DNA of 16,766 bases from Actinomycetota bacterium (GTDB lineage Bacteria > Actinomycetota > Actinomycetes > Nanopelagicales > Nanopelagicaceae): positions 1 through 16,766 of the forward strand of contig CANIAV010000004.1 of the NCBI GenBank assembly GCA_947465365.1, written 5' to 3'. Positions within the stretch are counted from its first letter, which is position 1. Every line of letters starts with the position of its first letter. The notes under the pieces were generated by a model. It was not told the origin of the DNA. It ran no database searches and saw only the letters and a program-made list of their open reading frames with translations. The position numbers and the translations under genes were made by a program. Of this stretch, positions 13,204 to 16,766 are shown in pieces.

Positions 13204-15119
13204 TTACGTTCGCTAGCGCCTTTACCTAGATACTTCTTCTGCGCTTTACGTGCCTGCGTGTAACTAGCATATGCCTTTTGGGTTGACTCTAAAGTTGAAA
13301 TTTCTGGGATTGGAACTTCCCACCATGCCTCGCCTCCTGGGGCATAAAGCAATGGATCGCTATTGATATGAATAAGCGTCGCAGTTGGATGCGCCTTAGC
13401 AACTTTCATTGCCGTAGATAAATCAGCGATTGCATTTGTAGTCTCTGCAATGCGAATAACGTTCATTCCAAGGCTTTCGGCATTGGTTGCTAAATCAACT
13501 GGCAATACATCGCCTGCTTCGTGGTTATTGGATTTTGAATCACGGAAGCGATATTTAGTTCCGTATCTTTGTGATCCGATATCTTCAGAGAGATGACCGA
13601 TGGATGCAAAGCCATGGTTCTGCACCAGAACAACTATGAATTTCAGACCTTCGGCAACTGCCGTAACGAGTTCGGTATGCATCATTAGATATGAACCATC
13701 ACCCATCATCACAACAGGTGTGCGCGATGAATCAGCGCGGGCCACGCCCAGGCCAGCTGCGATTTCATAACCCATGCAAGAGAAGGCGTATTCCATGTGA
13801 TAACCAAGCGGATCGCGTACGCGCCATAGCTTGTGTAGATCACCTGGAAGTGAACCTGCTGCGCCAACTAAAACATCGCGCGGATCAGTAGCGGCTAGAA
13901 CTGCACCGATGATTTCACTCTGGCTGGGCTTAGCCAACTTTTGATCAACAAAGGCAGCATCAACGATGGCATCCCATTGCTTATTCTCATCTGCAATCTG
14001 CTTTGCGTAATCAGCAGATACTTTAAATTTAGAGAGCTCAGTCGTTAGCTCTTCCAAAGCAGTTCGGGCATCTGCGACTACTGGAATTGCGCTGCCATGT
14101 TTAAAGGCATCGAATGCGGTGACATTTATATTGATAAATTTCACATCAGGGTTTTGGAAGATACTGCGTGAGGCAGTTGTGAAATCACTGTAGCGAGTTC
14201 CGATACCGATAACTAAATCAGCTTCCTTAGCCAGGCGATTAGAAGCAGTCGTACCGGTTGCGCCAACTGAGCCACACATTTGTGGGTGATCCCAGGCAAG
14301 AGAACCCATTCCGGCTTGGGAAACGCCAACTGGAATTCCAGTTGCTTCCACAAATTTCGCTAACGCATCGTGTGCATCAGAGTAAATAACTCCGCCACCT
14401 GCAACGATAAAAGGCTTCTTTGATTTCGCGATAGCGCGTGCTGCAACTGCAGAGATGCCAATATCTGGACGAGGCCGGCGGATATGCCATTCGCGATCAG
14501 CTAAGAATTCTTCCGGAACTTCAATTGTTTCAGCCTGCACATCTTCTGGAAGGCAGATTGTTACTGCGCCCGTTTCAGCCGGATCAGTTAATACTCGCAT
14601 TGCGCCAAGTAGTGAACTAAAGAGTTGTTCTGGGCGATTGATGCGGTCAAAGAATTTAGACAGTGGCTTAAAGGCATCATTTACTGAGATAGATAAGTCA
14701 TACGGTTGTTCTAGTTGTTGAAGTACAGGATCTGAGACACGGTTTGCAAAGGTATCTGCCGGAAATAACAGAACTGGTAAGCGATTTGTAGTTGCAACTG
14801 CTGCGCCAGTTAACATATTTGTTGCGCCAGGACCCACAGATGATGCGCAAGCAAATGTGGAACGACGACGCTTCATACGTGCGAAGGCAGACGATTCGTG
14901 AACCATTGCTTGCTCATTGCGTGCTTGGTGATATGGCATTAGCCCTGGATCAGTAGTTGAAAGTTGCTTTAACGCTTGGCCAATTCCGGCAACATTTCCG
15001 TGGCCAAAGATTCCAAAGACTCCTTGGATTGTGCGTTCGCGATGATCGCCATCGACGGTGTATTGATGTGAAAGGAATTCAATGATCGCCTGTCCCACGC
15101 TCATCTTGCGAGTGGCCAT
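13200..15119 (-). CDS. iolD: 3D-(3,5/4)-trihydroxycyclohexane-1,2-dione hydrolase IolD
   Basis: IolD opens the ring of 3D-trihydroxycyclohexane-1,2-dione to 5-deoxy-D-glucuronate, the third step of myo-inositol catabolism, using thiamine diphosphate in the cytoplasm. The 639-residue length fits. ThDP-enzyme motifs are present: the activating Glu69 in YHQARNEQAMVHE, SVGPGATNMLTGAA, and the C-terminal ThDP/Mg motif beginning GDGSYLMM (GDG at 473-475) and ending VQNHG (Asn501). The early segment TIQGVFGIFGHGNVAGIGQAL, with a longer N-terminus than acetolactate synthase, is typical of IolD rather than other ThDP carboligases. ATG at 15119 is preceded by AGAAAGGCG and follows mmsA after 35 nt. It is the last gene of its unit; its stop overlaps the convergent four-Cys gene on TTAA, with no terminator visible. 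Confidence 0.93.
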   Translation of the reverse strand: MATRKMSVGQAIIEFLSHQYTVDGDHRERTIQGVFGIFGHGNVAGIGQALKQLSTTDPGLMPYHQARNEQAMVHESSAFARMKRRRSTFACASSVGPGATNMLTGAAVATTNRLPVLLFPADTFANRVSDPVLQQLEQPYDLSISVNDAFKPLSKFFDRINRPEQLFSSLLGAMRVLTDPAETGAVTICLPEDVQAETIEVPEEFLADREWHIRRPRPDIGISAVAARAIAKSKKPFIVAGGGVIYSDAHDALAKFVEATGIPVGVSQAGMGSLAWDHPQMCGSVGATGTTASNRLAKEADLVIGIGTRYSDFTTASRSIFQNPDVKFININVTAFDAFKHGSAIPVVADARTALEELTTELSKFKVSADYAKQIADENKQWDAIVDAAFVDQKLAKPSQSEIIGAVLAATDPRDVLVGAAGSLPGDLHKLWRVRDPLGYHMEYAFSCMGYEIAAGLGVARADSSRTPVVMMGDGSYLMMHTELVTAVAEGLKFIVVLVQNHGFASIGHLSEDIGSQRYGTKYRFRDSKSNNHEAGDVLPVDLATNAESLGMNVIRIAETTNAIADLSTAMKVAKAHPTATLIHINSDPLLYAPGGEAWWEVPIPEISTLESTQKAYASYTQARKAQKKYLGKGASERN

Positions 15120-15154
15120 AATTACTTTCGCCTTTCTAAGCTAACGAAGTCGAT

Positions 15155-16645
15155 TTAATTCTGTGGGAAACCGAGGTTGATACCACCATGGCTTGGATCT
15201 AACCAGCGACTTGTGATCGCCTTGCCACGGGTAAAGAAGTGAACTCCTTCTTCACCGTGCGCCTTGGTATCGCCAAATAGTGATTGCTTCCAACCACCGA
15301 ATGAATAATAGGCAACTGGTACTGGAATTGGAACGTTGATACCGACCATGCCAACTTGTATTTCGTTCTGGAAGCGACGCGCAGCGCCACCATCGTTGGT
15401 GAAGATGGCAGTTCCATTGCCGAAGGCGCCGCTATTAATTAGTGAAACACCTTCGTCATAGCTCTTAACGCGCACAATAGATAGGACAGGTCCAAAGATC
15501 TCATCCTTATAAACGCTAGATGTAGTTGGCACGTTATCGATCAAGGTTGGCCCAAGCCAGAATCCGGCAGCCTCGCCATCTGCTTTAACGCCGCGGCCAT
15601 CTACGACAACCTTTGCGCCATCTTTAATGGCAACATCAATGTAACCGGCGACTTTATCGCGGTGTTCTTTGGTAACAAGTGGACCCATATCGCAGCCGCG
15701 GCGACCATCACCGGTGCGCAACTTATCCATGCGAGAGACAATCTTTTCAATCAGCGCATCGGCAACTGGTTCAACGGCAACAACAACTGAGATCGCCATG
15801 CAGCGTTCTCCTGCAGAACCAAAGCCGGCATTAATTGCAGAATCTGCAACTAGTTCAAGGTCAGCATCTGGCAGAACCAACATATGGTTCTTGGCGCCAC
15901 CGAGTGATTGCACGCGCTTGCCTGCTTTTGCACATTCTTCGTAGATATAACGCGCGATAGGAGTAGAACCAACGAATGAAATCGCTTCCACATCAGGGGA
16001 GTGCAACAGACCGTCTACTGATTCTTTATCGCCATTTAAAACGTTAAATACGCCATCTGGCAAGCCCGCTTCTTTCCAAAGCTTGCCGATCCAGATTGCA
16101 GCAGATGGATCTTTCTCTGATGGCTTTAGGACCACGGTATTACCGGCGGCGATTGCAATTGGGAAGAACCACATCGGCACCATGGCTGGGAAATTAAAGG
16201 GGGAGATGATTCCAACAACGCCAAGTGCTTGGCGAGTTGAGTAAACATCAACACCGGTTGAAACATTTTCTGAGTAGTAACCCTTAATGAGTTGCGGCAT
16301 ACCAACTGCAAATTCGACTACTTCTTGACCACGTGTAATTTCACCAAGGGCATCAGATAAAACCTTGCCGTGTTCGCTGGTGATGATCTCTGCTAGCTCG
16401 CCTTTTTTAGCATTTAACAGTTCGCGAAATTTAAAGATAATTTGTTGACGCCCAGCAAGTGAAGTCTTTGACCAACCTGGAAACGCTTTCTTCGCTGCCG
16501 CAATCGCAGCATTTATCTCAGCACCGTTTGCAAGTGCCACACGCTTTGTTTCAACTCCAAATGCGGGGTCATAAACAGGTGCGGTGCGACCTGATGTGCT
16601 TACAAACTCTTTATTATCGATCCAGTGGTTTACGGTGGTAGTCAT
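15155..16645 (-). CDS. mmsA: CoA-acylating methylmalonate/malonate-semialdehyde dehydrogenase
   Basis: This 496-residue aldehyde dehydrogenase of the MMSDH type (MmsA/IolA) oxidatively decarboxylates malonate semialdehyde (from inositol) to acetyl-CoA, or methylmalonate semialdehyde (from valine) to propionyl-CoA, with NAD and CoA. Visible motifs are ISPFNFPAMVP (Asn151), FVGST (224-228), SLGGAKNHMLVLPDAD (247-262) and the catalytic Cys282 in GSAGERCMA. The usual ALDH general-base Glu in a LELGG motif is replaced by the SLGGAKNH sequence, the hallmark of CoA-dependent MMSDH. Adjacency to iolD favours the inositol role (IolA). ATG at 16645 lies 4 nt after the stop of an amidohydrolase gene. 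A TAGGAT box 6 nt before the ATG may give an extra promoter; GGATGAG could instead act as a weak ribosome-binding site. Confidence 0.93.
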   Translation of the reverse strand: MTTTVNHWIDNKEFVSTSGRTAPVYDPAFGVETKRVALANGAEINAAIAAAKKAFPGWSKTSLAGRQQIIFKFRELLNAKKGELAEIITSEHGKVLSDALGEITRGQEVVEFAVGMPQLIKGYYSENVSTGVDVYSTRQALGVVGIISPFNFPAMVPMWFFPIAIAAGNTVVLKPSEKDPSAAIWIGKLWKEAGLPDGVFNVLNGDKESVDGLLHSPDVEAISFVGSTPIARYIYEECAKAGKRVQSLGGAKNHMLVLPDADLELVADSAINAGFGSAGERCMAISVVVAVEPVADALIEKIVSRMDKLRTGDGRRGCDMGPLVTKEHRDKVAGYIDVAIKDGAKVVVDGRGVKADGEAAGFWLGPTLIDNVPTTSSVYKDEIFGPVLSIVRVKSYDEGVSLINSGAFGNGTAIFTNDGGAARRFQNEIQVGMVGINVPIPVPVAYYSFGGWKQSLFGDTKAHGEEGVHFFTRGKAITSRWLDPSHGGINLGFPQN

Positions 16646-16649
16646 AGGC

Positions 16650-16766
16650 TCATCCTATGACGGCAACCCCGTTCTTATAAACGCCTAAAATCTTGATCCC
16701 CGCCACATCATGAGGTGCTACCTCTATTGGGCTACTAGCCAGAACCATTAGATCAGCCTGCGCGCC
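16650..16766 (-). CDS. Amidohydrolase, 3' fragment only (start beyond window edge)
   Basis: An open frame runs from the right window edge to TGA at 16652-16650 (38 residues). GAQADLMVLASSP at the start and IKILGVYKNGVAVIG at the end match the C-terminal composite-domain ending of metal-dependent amidohydrolases (a GkdADlvvLd.dp pattern followed by a strand ending in V.dG..v). Family-3 (YtcJ-like) enzymes often end this way. Catalytic residues lie outside the window, so no substrate is suggested. It sits 4 nt before mmsA in the same direction and is therefore probably in the same operon. Confidence 0.7.
   Translation of the reverse strand, partial: GAQADLMVLASSPIEVAPHDVAGIKILGVYKNGVAVIG
16652..16657 (-). 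promoter_or_regulatory. Candidate -10 box (TAGGAT) for mmsA overlapping the upstream stop codon
   Basis: On the minus strand ATAGGATGAGCCTATGA contains TAnnnT, a 6-nt gap and the mmsA ATG. The same context occurs at the start of the four-Cys gene (12701-12718). The box overlaps the TGA of the upstream amidohydrolase. No -35 is evident. It may simply reflect a weak GGAT ribosome-binding site. Confidence 0.35.

Noticed and set aside
13200..15119. Acetolactate synthase or other ThDP carboligase instead of IolD
   Set aside because: The 639-residue length, the longer N-terminal region with TIQGVFGIFGHGNVAGIG and adjacency to mmsA fit IolD better.
1..16766. CRISPR array, insertion sequence, phage or toxin-antitoxin system
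   Set aside because: No repeated spacer structure, transposase, terminal repeats or small toxin-like gene pairs were seen; all sizeable regions are accounted for by metabolic or housekeeping genes.

Overview
The window looks like chromosomal DNA from a streamlined, fairly low-GC actinobacterium (mid to high 40s % GC by eye). The best guess is the freshwater acI group (Nanopelagicales: Planktophila/Nanopelagicus-like). Grounds: actinobacterial gene neighbourhoods (ybeY, CorC-type CBS protein, small CDA-like protein; and FAH-family protein, gltX, tRNA-Gln, tRNA-Glu), very tight packing with 1-8 nt gene overlaps, GTG/TTG starts, several starts without a ribosome-binding site but with a TAnnnT box 6-8 nt upstream, and a nucleoside importer and inositol genes. 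The lineage is an inference; no 16S or other marker is present.

Layout. (1) 1-4400, plus strand: housekeeping. A 5'-truncated ybeY, a CorC/HlyC-type membrane CBS protein, a small cytidine-deaminase-like protein without zinc ligands, an FAH-family hydrolase/isomerase, gltX, then tRNA-Gln(CUG) and tRNA-Glu(CUC). A LysE/RhtB-type exporter (4422-5057) follows the tRNAs after 21 nt. (2) 12534 down to 5066, minus strand: a seven-gene unit. It encodes a secreted BMP/PnrA-type nucleoside-binding protein, a terminator/attenuator hairpin, two permeases, a double ABC ATPase, an MTAP-family nucleoside phosphorylase, an MTA/SAH-deaminase-like amidohydrolase and a short-chain dehydrogenase. (3) 12715-13203, plus: a secreted four-cysteine protein resembling the septum-formation family. 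(4) 16766 down to 13200, minus: the 3' end of an amidohydrolase, methylmalonate/malonate-semialdehyde dehydrogenase (mmsA/iolA) and iolD, two steps of myo-inositol breakdown.

How the genes fit together. The central cluster reads as an import-and-salvage cassette. The binding protein and ABC transporter bring in purine nucleosides, the amidohydrolase probably deaminates adenosine-type substrates (adenosine, MTA, SAH), and the phosphorylase splits the 6-oxo nucleoside. The phosphorylase has Asn and Ala where adenine-specific MTAPs have two Asp, which suggests a methylthioinosine/inosine phosphorylase. That matches the deaminase-first route known from Pseudomonas aeruginosa, here fused to a dedicated importer and an unexplained SDR. 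This is the most interesting hypothesis in the window.

No CRISPR array, insertion sequence, prophage, origin or rRNA was seen. No gene-free stretch exceeds 300 bases; the longest is the 180-base divergent region at 12535-12714, which holds regulatory candidates.
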